NCBI RefSeq assembly: GCF_900162695.1
Contig: NZ_FUIH01000007.1
Span: 2,790,001-2,854,000 of the forward strand
Length of the DNA: 64,000 bases
Reading direction: 5' to 3'
Source: Virgibacillus siamensis
GTDB taxonomy: Bacteria > Bacillota > Bacilli > Bacillales > Amphibacillaceae
The notes beneath the pieces were generated by a model. It had not been told where the DNA came from. It saw only the letters and a list, made by a program, of their open reading frames with translations, and made no database searches. Shown here piece after piece: positions 9,365-18,806 of this stretch. Each line of letters starts with the position of its first letter. The stretch's first letter is position 1. Made by a program: the position numbers and the translations under genes.

Positions 9365-10618
9365 ATGGCCTATCAAAAATACGGCATCTATTTGCTGTTG
9401 ATTTATTTTCCGGTAAGGACATTACTGATTGAGCTTGCCCCTGTTTTACGATTTCTTGGTGATGTTATCATCGTGGGAATGTTTTTACATATACTTCTTC
9501 AGGATCCGGTAGGTTTATTAAAAAAATATAAGTTTACCTGGTTCTTTTTATTATTCGTGGCTGTTGGAGTGGTTGTCGGGTTATTGCAAGGGGTAGCCCT
9601 GATGGCTGTTATCATTCAGGTGCGAACATTTCTCATACCGTTTTTACTGATTTATATTGTCGGAGAAATGCGGATGGGACAGGAATTTCAGCAGCATTTC
9701 GTCTCGGTTTCATTTGTTATGGGTGTTCTTGTGGCACTGCACGGATTAATTGCGAAAATCTCACATCGGACGTGGCTGATGCCGGATTCCTGGCAGGCAT
9801 GGGATTTGGCAGCTATCAACAGCGGCAGAATTTACGGAACACTCGGCAACCCCAATATTTTAGCGACGTATTTATGTATCGTATTTTTTCTCGTTGTCTT
9901 CTTCCGAAAGCGATTCACCTGGCATACATATGCCGGGCTGATTGTAATCGCTGGAACTGTGGTATTGACGTATTCGCGGGGAACATTACTCGCATTCGTT
10001 ATTGGATTAGTGGTTATGAGTTTTTTGTGGCGGAATTGGAAGATCGTTTGGCGAACGGTATTTGCGTTTCTGGTGGCAGTAGCACTTATTTATTTTCCGG
10101 CAAAAGCGGTGGCAGAGCTTACCTCGGATGGGTTGGAAGAGCCGGTTGATGAAGTCACTGAAACAGGCAGCATCAGTTCCAGTCTGTTTGTCAAACGCTT
10201 TTTAGAAATGTTCTCCGGGGAAACGATTGAAAAAAGTGCCGGCAGCGGAAGGATTTATATTGTACTTAAAGGATTGGAAATTTTTTTGGATCAGCCGCTG
10301 GTTGGAACCGGATTTGGTACATACGGTGACACCGCCTCGTTATTTTACAAATCCCCGATTTATGAGAAGTACAATGTGTTGGACGGGTTGTATACAGACA
10401 ATCAATACGTGCAGATATTGGTTGAGACCGGTATTGTCGGCGCGTTCCTTGTTCTGTTATTTTTCTGGCGGACAATTCGGTCGGGGAACAATTTTTATTT
10501 CTTTCTGCTCATTGCCGGAACGATTGCCGGGTTTTTTTACAACATTTTGGAGGATAAAACGTTTGTCCTCTACCTGTTTGTCTTTCTTGGATTGGAAGTG
10601 AGGCGATGGCATGAGTAA
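9365..10618 (+). CDS. O-antigen ligase/polymerase-like membrane protein (Wzy_C)
   Basis: Polytopic protein of 417 aa with about 10-12 hydrophobic segments. A large extracytoplasmic loop near residues 240-345 contains the Wzy_C-type pattern GSGRIYIVLKGLEIF, GTGFGTYGD and DNQYVQILVETGIVG. Such proteins polymerise or ligate lipid-linked glycans outside the membrane. I prefer the ATG at 9365 (CGGAG about 7 nt upstream) to an in-frame GTG at 9356. The stop overlaps the murJ start by 8 bp, so the two are translationally coupled. Confidence 0.8.
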   Translation: MAYQKYGIYLLLIYFPVRTLLIELAPVLRFLGDVIIVGMFLHILLQDPVGLLKKYKFTWFFLLFVAVGVVVGLLQGVALMAVIIQVRTFLIPFLLIYIVGEMRMGQEFQQHFVSVSFVMGVLVALHGLIAKISHRTWLMPDSWQAWDLAAINSGRIYGTLGNPNILATYLCIVFFLVVFFRKRFTWHTYAGLIVIAGTVVLTYSRGTLLAFVIGLVVMSFLWRNWKIVWRTVFAFLVAVALIYFPAKAVAELTSDGLEEPVDEVTETGSISSSLFVKRFLEMFSGETIEKSAGSGRIYIVLKGLEIFLDQPLVGTGFGTYGDTASLFYKSPIYEKYNVLDGLYTDNQYVQILVETGIVGAFLVLLFFWRTIRSGNNFYFFLLIAGTIAGFFYNILEDKTFVLYLFVFLGLEVRRWHE

Positions 10619-12101
10619 TATGCTGCGTGCTTTTGGTGTCATTACGATTCTTTCCATCATCGGGAAACTGCTTGGATTCGGGCGCGAAGCATTAATCGCT
10701 GCATACTTCGGGACATCGCCAGTCGCAGACGTTTTTTTCATGGCCAATATTATCCCGTTGATTATGTTTACGGCTATCGGAACTGCCATACAAGCCGGAA
10801 TTATCCCCCTTTATATGAAAGATAAGGAAAAGGGGCATGATGTGGCGCGGAATCATCTGAATAGCCTTGGAACGATTTTCATATGGACAGCAGTTGCATT
10901 CAGTCTAGTGACATTCATATTTGCCGACATCATCATGGAGTTGATTGCACCCGGATTTTCCGAAGAACAACTGGAATTGGGAGCATTTTTAACACGTATC
11001 CTTGCCCCAACGATTGTATTATTAACGTTCATGGCGATTTCCACCGGGGTGCTGCACTCCCGGAAACATTTTCTCCTTCCCGCACTATCACCAGCTGTAC
11101 AAAACGTCTTCGTGATTGTAGCAATTATTTTTTTGTCGGCTGAATTCGGTGTTGTCGGATTAGCGATAGGTGTACTTGCCGGTGTTTTCATCCAGTTTGT
11201 CATACAATACCCTCCACTACAGATGGATGGTTTTCGGATGACAATGCATTTTTCACCGGAGCTAAAACGGCGTTTGGTCATGTTCATTCCGATTATCGCC
11301 GCAGCCCTGTTTTTGCAGTTGAATGACGTCGTTGATCGTATCATTACCTCGACATTGTCATCCGGAAGCGTTGCAGCAATTAATTATGCCAGTCGGCTTG
11401 TCTGGATTCCGGTAAGCCTGATTATGACACCATTGATAACCGTATTTTACCCTTCCCTGGTGGAAAAAACATCCGCCCCCGGCGAAGGGTTCATCCATAT
11501 GGTTAAGCGTGGGATGTTTGCCATCTTTTTGATTGCAGTACCATTCGAAATTGTCATGCTCTTGGAAGGAAAACATGTGGTGGAATTTGCTTTCCAGCGT
11601 GGTGTGTTCGGAGATCAAGCATTGAACCTCACATGGCGTGCCTTTTTCTTTTTCGCGGTTGCCCTGCCCTTTTTTGCGTTACGTGATTTTCTGATGAACG
11701 CTTTATATGCGGTTCGAAGGTTTAAAGCAGCCATGTTTACCTGTTTGATAGGCTTGGTGGTCAATGCCGGTCTGAGTCTATTTCTGGCATCCCTTATGGG
11801 AATTGGCGGTGTTGCCCTTGCCACCAGCATATCAATGATTATAACGGTCACTTTTTTGTTTTTTACGCTGAAGGGAATCTATACATTTTATGCCGATGGG
11901 ATGCTGGTGCGTGTTGCTAAAGTAGTGCCCATTTCCATTGTCGCCTGGTTCGGCGGATATGTGAGTGACTTTCCCGTTGCATCTGAGATTGGCGGGATTA
12001 TTATTTCCAGCATTGTCGTGTTTTTGATATACGGAGTGCTTTTATGGCTGGGTGATATTGTGACGCGGGAAGATATTGCGGAATTGCGAAATGGAAAATG
12101 A
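10611..12101 (+). CDS. MurJ/MviN-family lipid flippase
   Basis: MOP-superfamily flippase, 496 aa with about 14 membrane segments. N-terminal LGFGREALIAAYFGTSPVADVFFMA is the classic MviN motif. RIITSTLSSGSVAAINYASRL and FFFFAVALPFFALRDFLMNALYAVRR mark later conserved regions. It could flip lipid II. Because it is coupled to an O-antigen-ligase-like gene and lies in a teichoic/polysaccharide region, it may instead flip another undecaprenyl-linked glycan. Sequence alone does not separate these. Confidence 0.85.
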   Translation: MSNMLRAFGVITILSIIGKLLGFGREALIAAYFGTSPVADVFFMANIIPLIMFTAIGTAIQAGIIPLYMKDKEKGHDVARNHLNSLGTIFIWTAVAFSLVTFIFADIIMELIAPGFSEEQLELGAFLTRILAPTIVLLTFMAISTGVLHSRKHFLLPALSPAVQNVFVIVAIIFLSAEFGVVGLAIGVLAGVFIQFVIQYPPLQMDGFRMTMHFSPELKRRLVMFIPIIAAALFLQLNDVVDRIITSTLSSGSVAAINYASRLVWIPVSLIMTPLITVFYPSLVEKTSAPGEGFIHMVKRGMFAIFLIAVPFEIVMLLEGKHVVEFAFQRGVFGDQALNLTWRAFFFFAVALPFFALRDFLMNALYAVRRFKAAMFTCLIGLVVNAGLSLFLASLMGIGGVALATSISMIITVTFLFFTLKGIYTFYADGMLVRVAKVVPISIVAWFGGYVSDFPVASEIGGIIISSIVVFLIYGVLLWLGDIVTREDIAELRNGK

Positions 12102-12196
12102 ATATGGCGGCGGTGTGAATTTGATTAACGCACCATTTATTTTAAAAATATGAAAGTAATTATGTTATGCTATCAAGAGAATTGGAGTGGTTCAAC

Positions 12197-12916
12197 ATGA
12201 CATTAAATTTTGCCCATCGCGGGTCATTGACAGAGGCACCGGAAAATACGATTCCTGCCTTCCAAAAAGCGCTGGAACATGGTGCAAAGGCTATTGAGCT
12301 GGATATTCAGCTCACAAAGGATAATGAATTGATTGTAAGTCACGACCACCACTTCCGGAGGCACAATCATGAAATCACCGGTAATATCCGTGACTATACG
12401 CTTGAAGAAATAAAAGAAATTGATGTGGGGTCCGGATTCGATGAGAAGTTTGCAGGTACATCCCTGTCGACCCTCGACGAAGTGCTGGATTTGTGTCCTT
12501 CCGAAATTCTCTTAAATGTGGAAATCAAAAATATTCCGGTTATCTATGAAGGAATCGAGAAAATCTTGCTCGGTACACTCAGCAACCATAACCGGCTGGA
12601 CAATCTGATTATTTCTTCGTTCGACCATGTCGCCTTGAAAAACGTACAGCAACTCAATTCGGATATTCCGCTTGGCATGCTGTTTTATTATCGGGTCCTG
12701 AACGCTTGGGATTATGCCAACAAGAGCGGGCTGAACATTACCAGCATTCATCCGAATCAAGTCTATACTGATCAAACGTTTGTTCAGGAGTGCAAAAAAC
12801 TTGGTTATAAGGTTTATCCGTACACGGTAAGTAATTGGGAGCGGTACGAGGAGATGCTGAATTTCGGTGTTGACGGGGTGTTTTCCAATTCACCGGAGAT
12901 ATTTGGGGAAAAATAG
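12197..12916 (+). CDS. Glycerophosphodiester phosphodiesterase (cytoplasmic GDPD)
   Basis: GDPD/UgpQ-type enzyme of 239 aa, hydrolysing glycerophosphodiesters to sn-glycerol-3-phosphate and an alcohol. The active-site signatures are FAHRGSLTEAPENTIPAF (His, Arg, Glu), AIELDIQLTKDNELIVSHDHH (Glu, Asp, His) and VEIKN. No signal peptide is seen. The ATG at 12197 is preceded by GGAGTGG. A paralogue with a lipoprotein signal follows 45 bp later. Turnover of polyglycerol-phosphate teichoic acid would suit the surroundings (inference). Confidence 0.9.
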   Translation: MTLNFAHRGSLTEAPENTIPAFQKALEHGAKAIELDIQLTKDNELIVSHDHHFRRHNHEITGNIRDYTLEEIKEIDVGSGFDEKFAGTSLSTLDEVLDLCPSEILLNVEIKNIPVIYEGIEKILLGTLSNHNRLDNLIISSFDHVALKNVQQLNSDIPLGMLFYYRVLNAWDYANKSGLNITSIHPNQVYTDQTFVQECKKLGYKVYPYTVSNWERYEEMLNFGVDGVFSNSPEIFGEK

Positions 12917-12961
12917 CCACCTTTCATATTAATTTCAGGTATAATTGAGTTGGTGACGATT

Positions 12962-13837
12962 ATGAAATGGAGATACATGATACTATTATTTATTTTTATG
13001 GTTGGAGGTTGCAGCCAGCCCACTGCTGAGGATGAGTTTTTATCCCAACATCACTTTTTAAACATTGCACATCGCGGAGCATCCGGTCATGCACCTGAGC
13101 ATACATTACCATCGTATAAAATAGGCGAAAAGATGGTTAGTGACTATATTGAAATTGATTTACAAATGACCAAAGATGGCAGATTAATTGCTATGCATGA
13201 TACGAACGTTGCGCGTACAACCGATGGAAAAGGAAAGGTCAGGGATCTTACACTAGAAGAAATTAAAAACCTTGATGCGGGCTCATGGTTCAATCAAAAA
13301 TACCCTGCATCCGCAAAACCGGTCTTTTCAAATACACGAATTCCAACGCTAAGCGAAATATTTGATACATTTGGAAAGGACGTTAATTATTATATTGAAA
13401 TTAAATCACCTGAACTGTATCCCGGTATGGTTCAAGAATTGATTTCTGCTCTGAACGAACACAATTTAACTGGAAAGGATGTCCCAAAAGGAAAAGTAAT
13501 CATCCAATCATTCAGTAATTCAGCTTTAAAAGAAATACATCAGTTAAATGAAACGATTCCACTTATTCAGCTTGTCAGACATCAGGTAGACGATGCCGAT
13601 ATGACTCAAAAAACACTGGATCAAATTAGTGAGTATGCAATAGGGATCGGTGTAAACAGAAAATTCCTAACGAAAAAATATGTTCATAAAGTGTTGGATT
13701 CCGGGCTTTTGTTACATGCATTCACTGTTAACGACAAAAAAAATATGAAACAACTGATTAATTGGGGGGCTACGGGTATTTTTACGAATTACCCGGACCG
13801 TTTAAATAATGTCCTGAAAAAAATGGATAAACAATAA
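12962..13837 (+). CDS. Glycerophosphodiester phosphodiesterase, lipoprotein
   Basis: GDPD-family enzyme of 291 aa with a type II signal peptide: MKWRYMILLFIFMVGGC ends in the lipobox Cys. The catalytic motifs are NIAHRGASGHAPEHTLPSY, IEIDLQMTKDGRLIAMHD and YIEIKSPELYPG. It is longer than the cytoplasmic neighbour because of an extra loop after the EIKNLDAGSWF motif, as in GlpQ-type secreted enzymes. It should act on the outer face of the membrane on deacylated phospholipids or glycerol-phosphate teichoic acids. GGTGA precedes the ATG. Confidence 0.9.
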   Translation: MKWRYMILLFIFMVGGCSQPTAEDEFLSQHHFLNIAHRGASGHAPEHTLPSYKIGEKMVSDYIEIDLQMTKDGRLIAMHDTNVARTTDGKGKVRDLTLEEIKNLDAGSWFNQKYPASAKPVFSNTRIPTLSEIFDTFGKDVNYYIEIKSPELYPGMVQELISALNEHNLTGKDVPKGKVIIQSFSNSALKEIHQLNETIPLIQLVRHQVDDADMTQKTLDQISEYAIGIGVNRKFLTKKYVHKVLDSGLLLHAFTVNDKKNMKQLINWGATGIFTNYPDRLNNVLKKMDKQ

Positions 13838-13888
13838 TTAAGCTGTCGCTAAGATTAAACCTTGGTGACAACTTTCTTTTCTGAAATA

Positions 13889-13920
13889 AAAAGGCTATTC
13901 TAAATCAAGAATAGCCTTTT
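13889..13920. terminator. Bidirectional terminator between GDPD and galE
   Basis: AAAAGGCTATTCT and AGAATAGCCTTTT pair perfectly over 13 bp around a 6-nt loop, between convergent genes. A weaker hairpin with two G-U pairs lies just before it (about 13850-13869). Confidence 0.9.
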
Positions 13921-13925
13921 CCCAT

Positions 13926-14942
13926 TTATTGCTTATATCCATTCGGGTTTTTCTGCTGCCAGTTCCAGGCATCTTTACACATATCATCAATACCCTTCTC
14001 TGCTTTCCAGCCTAGCTCCCTTTGCGCTTTGGAAGGATCTGCATAACATGTTGCTATATCACCGGGTCTTCTTTCAACAATTTTATATGGAACCTGTTTG
14101 CCGGAAGCTTTTTCAAATGCATCAGCAACCTCCAGGACACTATATCCCCGTCCAGTTCCAAGGTTATATATTTCAAGTCCATCATTTTGTTCAATTTGTT
14201 CAATGGCTTTCAGGTGACCTGTTGCCAAGTCCACTACATGAATATAATCCCTCACACCTGTTCCATCCGGTGTATCATAATCATCACCGAACACTTTTAA
14301 TTCATCTAGTTTACCGACCGCAACCTGAGTGATAAAAGGCATCAGATTGTTCGGAATACCATTCGGGTCCTCCCCGATCTTACCACTGGAATGTGCACCT
14401 ACCGGATTAAAGTAACGAAGCAGGGAAACATTCCATTTGTCATTGGCAGCTGCAATGTCCTTGAGCATCTGCTCAATCATCAGCTTTGTTCTCCCGTACG
14501 GATTAAATGCAATTGTCGTTGGAAACGACTCTTTTATTGGATTTGTTTCCGGATTACCGTAAACAGTTGCTGATGAGCTGAAAATCAGATTATAAACATT
14601 ATTTTCTTCCATTACTTCACATAGTTTAATTGTACTTATTAAATTGTTTTTATAATATTTCAGTGGTTGTGCAACAGATTCACCTACAGCTTTATAGCCG
14701 GCAAAGTGAATAACGGCATCGATTGTGTTATCTTTAAAAATCTGATCCAATTCCTCTTTGTTCAATAGGTCAATATAATATGGTCTTACCTTTTTTCCGG
14801 AAATCTCCTCAATCCGCTGCAATACCAGTTTATTACTGTTACTCAAATTATCGGCAATTACGACATCATGTCCTTCGTTCAACAGTTCGATGGTTGTATG
14901 GCTCCCAATATAGCCTGTACCGCCTGTTACAAGAATCTTCAT
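13926..14942 (-). CDS. galE: UDP-glucose 4-epimerase GalE
   Basis: Short-chain dehydrogenase/reductase of 338 aa interconverting UDP-glucose and UDP-galactose, and possibly the GlcNAc/GalNAc pair. The NAD-binding motif is GGTGYIGSHT. The catalytic Ser and the YxxxK pair are in FSSSATVYG and NPYGRTK. Sugar-binding segments include LRYFNPVGAHSSG and GTGVRDYIHVVDLA. The ATG at 14942 has AAAGGAG upstream. It stands alone between two terminators, inside the envelope region that also encodes galU. Confidence 0.95.
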   Translation of the reverse strand: MKILVTGGTGYIGSHTTIELLNEGHDVVIADNLSNSNKLVLQRIEEISGKKVRPYYIDLLNKEELDQIFKDNTIDAVIHFAGYKAVGESVAQPLKYYKNNLISTIKLCEVMEENNVYNLIFSSSATVYGNPETNPIKESFPTTIAFNPYGRTKLMIEQMLKDIAAANDKWNVSLLRYFNPVGAHSSGKIGEDPNGIPNNLMPFITQVAVGKLDELKVFGDDYDTPDGTGVRDYIHVVDLATGHLKAIEQIEQNDGLEIYNLGTGRGYSVLEVADAFEKASGKQVPYKIVERRPGDIATCYADPSKAQRELGWKAEKGIDDMCKDAWNWQQKNPNGYKQ

Positions 14943-15024
14943 ATTAGGTCTCCTTTTACACTGTAAAATCATTCATGAATAAATTATACAAGCACCTTGC
15001 CAAAAAAACAACACAGCACCTCCA

Positions 15025-15063
15025 CAAAAAACACTCTGATTTCGTTAAGGAAATCAGAGTGTT
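15025..15063. terminator. Terminator of the glucosaminidase gene
   Basis: AACACTCTGATTTC and GAAATCAGAGTGTT form a perfect 14-bp stem with a 6-nt loop. A T-run follows on the minus strand. Confidence 0.9.
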
Positions 15064-15067
15064 CTCT

Positions 15068-18000
15068 TTACCGATATACTGGTATATCGAAAACTAAATT
15101 GTATGAGCTAAGTAAATTATACAAGTTATACATTCCATAAGTCTGTTTGTATGCCCAACCTATGTCACTTGCATACTGGTGGGATGCATACCCGTAAGTG
15201 TCTGCAAATAATGGATTCCAGCGCATTTTATATAACGTATTCTGCCCTTCTCCAACATAATTGTTTGAAACAAAGGCAGCTCCGCCAATAATAGCTTTCT
15301 CCGGTGTGAACCATCCTGCATCATAAGCGTATTGTGCACCGCATGATAACGGACATTCGTCTCTTGCGCCAATTCCATACATGTTATAAACTGTTCTGCC
15401 GTTAACTTTAACACCTGTTGCCAATTTGGAAGTACCATTGCCGGTTTCAAGCAAAGCATGGGATATCAGATAGATTTCATTAAGTCCATGCTCTCTTCCA
15501 GCGCTAATAAAGGTTTGAGCCTGCCCCTCCAAAATACCTTTTCCACGCAGAATTTTAGTGTTTACTTCACGTGCATTGATATTGGCACTCTGTGAAAGAT
15601 TCAGAAACTGAAGTTTTCCCCGGAAACTGTCAGTAAAATTAAGTGGGTTTAAGTAGTAACGCACATCTTCTGGCGTACTGTAAACCCATTGTTCGTTATC
15701 CGAGTGTTTGATGGCATACCATCCATCCATCTTATCAACAACGTTTACAGAAGTTCCATTTAACAATTGTCCAACTATTTTATAATTGGTACTTGGACCT
15801 GATCGGACATTTAGTACATCTGCTGTTACCCGGCCTTTTTTGATGTATGTCCCTGAAACCCATGCATATGCCTGATCAGTTAGTGGGCTGACCTTCATTT
15901 GAATATCTTTCATTCTCTCAAGCGTGAGATCATATTTTGTTTTCTCCGTAACGCTTGCAAGAACGTTGAAGGACATAATCCAAACTGTTTTTCCATCCAG
16001 GGTTCCGCGGTACCAAGTGTAATCTCCGATCTTCTCCGTTAAATTAACCTCAAACAATGCCTTGTTTTTAAAGTATTTGGAAAGATCCTCGTAAATTACA
16101 TCCTTTCTGCCGCCCCATGGATCGGAGTATGCCCAACCTGTTCCATCTAAAAAGAAGGATTTCCTTTTGGTATCGACTTGGACATGAGTCTGCGTTCTTA
16201 GTTCATCTGAATTTATCCATCCTACTACACCTGAATTTCGATTGATTGTAATTCTGTAATATATTTGATCAAAAATCTTAGCCTGACGTTTAATATAAAA
16301 AAGCTTACCCGTATATTTAGAGTTGGCTTTGAAACTGTTTGATACATCCCCAATAGTTTTATAGATTGTTGCGGTCGAAGCACTAATTCGTCCAACCCTG
16401 CTTATAGAACTAAATTCCGGTGCTATCACATTAAACGCTTGAACCCAGACAGTTTTTCCCTTTAATGTGCCTTTATACCAGAAGTAATTCCCGACTTTCT
16501 CGGTCAGGGTTACCTTAAACAACTCACCTTTAGGAAGACTTCTGGAAACTATATCTTTTGAGCCGCCCCAAGGATCTGAGTACGACCAACCTGTACCATC
16601 CAGATAATAATTAAAGTTTTTTATATTGGCTACACTATGTTCTTGTACTCTAATTTCTTCAGATTTAACCCAACCCACAATACCTTTTGTGCTGCTGCGC
16701 TGATTGCTGATCAAGTAAAAAAGCTGATTATTGAATGCAGCTTTTTTCTTAATATAATAAACCTTATCAGTCCGTTTCAATCCGGCCTTGGACAAAGATG
16801 TTCCCTGCATGATATCATCATAGATATATGTACCAGCATCCTGTATCCGGCCAACTTTACTTGTTGAACTTTGGTTAATGTTCACGTTCATAAAGTTGCT
16901 TCCCATTATCCAGACAGCTTGACCATTCAAGTCACCAAGAAACCAAACAAATTTACCAACCTTTTCGGTACGGGTTACATTGAACTTAAGATGCTTATAT
17001 GGCTTTAGATTTGTTTGAACAATATCTTTGGATCCTCCCCATGGGTCTGTGTATGCCCATCCAGTACCGTCCAAATAAAGCGTTTTGTTTCTCTCATCCA
17101 CGATTCGATGTGACTGTGTCCGAATATCGCTAGCATTTACCCAACCAATTACACCATCGGAACTGCTGCGCTTGTTACTGATTAGATAGTAAAGACGACT
17201 ACTTATTTTTGCCTGTTTTTTAATGTAAACAACCGTATCTGTGTAGTTGAATCCGGCTTTTTTCATGGATGATCCGGCATTCAAGTCACTATAGATTATT
17301 GTGTCCGGTTTACTGATCCGGCCAATTCTGTTTAAATCAGATTCATTATATCCTGGCTTATCCAGGAAGTTATTACCTTGGATCCAGACCTTTTTCCCGT
17401 CCAGTGTACCTAAATACCAAAGATAGTCTCCAACTTTCACCTCTTTGGTCACATCAAATGCCAAATACTTATAAGGAGCTAAGTTCTTATTAACGACATC
17501 TTTTGCTCCACCCCAGGGTTCTGAATACGCCCACCCGGTTCCATCCAAATAAAGTGTTTTCGATTGTTGACTGATAACAGTATATTGTTGGGATCGCACA
17601 TCGTTTGCGTTTACCCAGCCTGCAATGTCACTTCCGGGACTATCCAGTAACTGATAGAATACTTCACCAAAAATTTCTAATTGCTTATTAATATAATATA
17701 GTTTGCGTGTATACTTGTTTCCAGCATTCACTTTGGAAAAAGCATTTCCAAATGTCTTGTAAAAATCCGCGCTTTCACTTTGGATACGGCCGACTTTGCT
17801 TAACGTGCTTTCTTTTGCCCCCTCCGCATTATTCCCCTGAATCCAAACTGTTTTTCCATTCAATGTTCCCCTGTACCATAAATAATCCCCGACTTTTTCA
17901 GTCAGATTTACTTCAAACACATTATATTTATAAGGGGACAGATTATCGATAAGCACATCTTTTGACGCACCCCATGGTGTACTGTATGCCCAGCCAGTTC

Positions 18001-18697
18001 CATCGAGGTAAAGCGTTTTGGCTTTACTGTCAATTGTTCGATGACCTTGAACACGCATTTCCTCCGCATTTACCCAGCCGATTACACCAATAGTCGAACT
18101 TCTTCGGGTACTGATTAAATAATATATTTGTCCATTACCTTTTGCCTGTTTTCTGATGTAAAAAGATCTATCGGTATATTTGGTTCCAGCTTTAAAATTT
18201 TTTCCGTCAATAGTTTCATAGACTTTGGCATCAGAATTCAGTATGCGGCCAATTTTACTTACAGTGCTTTTTGTATAGACTGTTGCCACAGTTAAAGGTT
18301 TTACAGTAGTACTGCTTTTCTCAGTTTTCTGTTCAGCTTTATTCGTTGACTGTTCTTCTTGTACTGTCTCCTTTTGTTCACTATCAGTTGGTGTATCCGC
18401 TGCATCCCTCTGTTCTATAACTGATGATGGCACATTTTGCTCTTCATCATTGGTAGGGTCTGCTGTTTTATCTTGCTCTGTATTATTTACTGTGTCATTT
18501 GTTTTAATTCGTTTTTTATCGGTTAGGGAGTCTGTTGAGGGGTCTGACTTTAAACTTTGTTCAGTTCCTGTATTGTCTGTTACAGTACCTGTTTCATCCT
18601 TCAAGTCATTGTCAACATTGGATGTTGCCAGTGCCTCAAACGGGAATACAATGCAAAAAACAACAAGTAGGATCGTGATGAATAACGTTCTTCTCAT
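15068..18697 (-). CDS. Large secreted GW-repeat N-acetylglucosaminidase (autolysin)
   Basis: Secreted 1209-aa cell-wall hydrolase. A signal peptide (about residues 1-24) is followed by an acidic Thr/Glu-rich low-complexity linker to about residue 130. Then come five tandem modules of about 160 aa, each starting near a K(V/I)GRI motif and carrying two GW motifs (GWV... and DGTGWAYSDPWGG), so about ten GW-type SH3 units. An SH3b domain (VLNVRSGPSTNYKIVG) lies at about 950-1010. The C-terminal GH73-like glucosaminidase has HALLETGNGTSKLATG with the likely catalytic Glu. GW modules in other Firmicutes bind lipoteichoic acid, which fits the locus. AAAAGGAGG precedes the ATG. Confidence 0.9.
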   Translation of the reverse strand: MRRTLFITILLVVFCIVFPFEALATSNVDNDLKDETGTVTDNTGTEQSLKSDPSTDSLTDKKRIKTNDTVNNTEQDKTADPTNDEEQNVPSSVIEQRDAADTPTDSEQKETVQEEQSTNKAEQKTEKSSTTVKPLTVATVYTKSTVSKIGRILNSDAKVYETIDGKNFKAGTKYTDRSFYIRKQAKGNGQIYYLISTRRSSTIGVIGWVNAEEMRVQGHRTIDSKAKTLYLDGTGWAYSTPWGASKDVLIDNLSPYKYNVFEVNLTEKVGDYLWYRGTLNGKTVWIQGNNAEGAKESTLSKVGRIQSESADFYKTFGNAFSKVNAGNKYTRKLYYINKQLEIFGEVFYQLLDSPGSDIAGWVNANDVRSQQYTVISQQSKTLYLDGTGWAYSEPWGGAKDVVNKNLAPYKYLAFDVTKEVKVGDYLWYLGTLDGKKVWIQGNNFLDKPGYNESDLNRIGRISKPDTIIYSDLNAGSSMKKAGFNYTDTVVYIKKQAKISSRLYYLISNKRSSSDGVIGWVNASDIRTQSHRIVDERNKTLYLDGTGWAYTDPWGGSKDIVQTNLKPYKHLKFNVTRTEKVGKFVWFLGDLNGQAVWIMGSNFMNVNINQSSTSKVGRIQDAGTYIYDDIMQGTSLSKAGLKRTDKVYYIKKKAAFNNQLFYLISNQRSSTKGIVGWVKSEEIRVQEHSVANIKNFNYYLDGTGWSYSDPWGGSKDIVSRSLPKGELFKVTLTEKVGNYFWYKGTLKGKTVWVQAFNVIAPEFSSISRVGRISASTATIYKTIGDVSNSFKANSKYTGKLFYIKRQAKIFDQIYYRITINRNSGVVGWINSDELRTQTHVQVDTKRKSFFLDGTGWAYSDPWGGRKDVIYEDLSKYFKNKALFEVNLTEKIGDYTWYRGTLDGKTVWIMSFNVLASVTEKTKYDLTLERMKDIQMKVSPLTDQAYAWVSGTYIKKGRVTADVLNVRSGPSTNYKIVGQLLNGTSVNVVDKMDGWYAIKHSDNEQWVYSTPEDVRYYLNPLNFTDSFRGKLQFLNLSQSANINAREVNTKILRGKGILEGQAQTFISAGREHGLNEIYLISHALLETGNGTSKLATGVKVNGRTVYNMYGIGARDECPLSCGAQYAYDAGWFTPEKAIIGGAAFVSNNYVGEGQNTLYKMRWNPLFADTYGYASHQYASDIGWAYKQTYGMYNLYNLLSSYNLVFDIPVYR

Positions 18698-18716
18698 TTA
18701 ATGCCTCCTTTTGCAA

Positions 18717-18767
18717 AAATGTAATACTCTCCTAATATAACATATTTTTCCGGAGAATATTACATTT
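18717..18767. promoter_or_regulatory. Long inverted repeat in the 5' region of the glucosaminidase gene
   Basis: AAATGTAATACTCTCC (18717-18732) and GGAGAATATTACATTT (18752-18767) are inverted copies with one mismatch (a G-U pair in the minus-strand RNA) around 19 nt. The repeat ends 19 bp before the start codon. It could be an operator or a leader hairpin close to the ribosome binding site. Confidence 0.5.
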
Positions 18768-18806
18768 TATTTAACAATGTATTACAAAAGGTTGCAAAAA
18801 ATTTCA

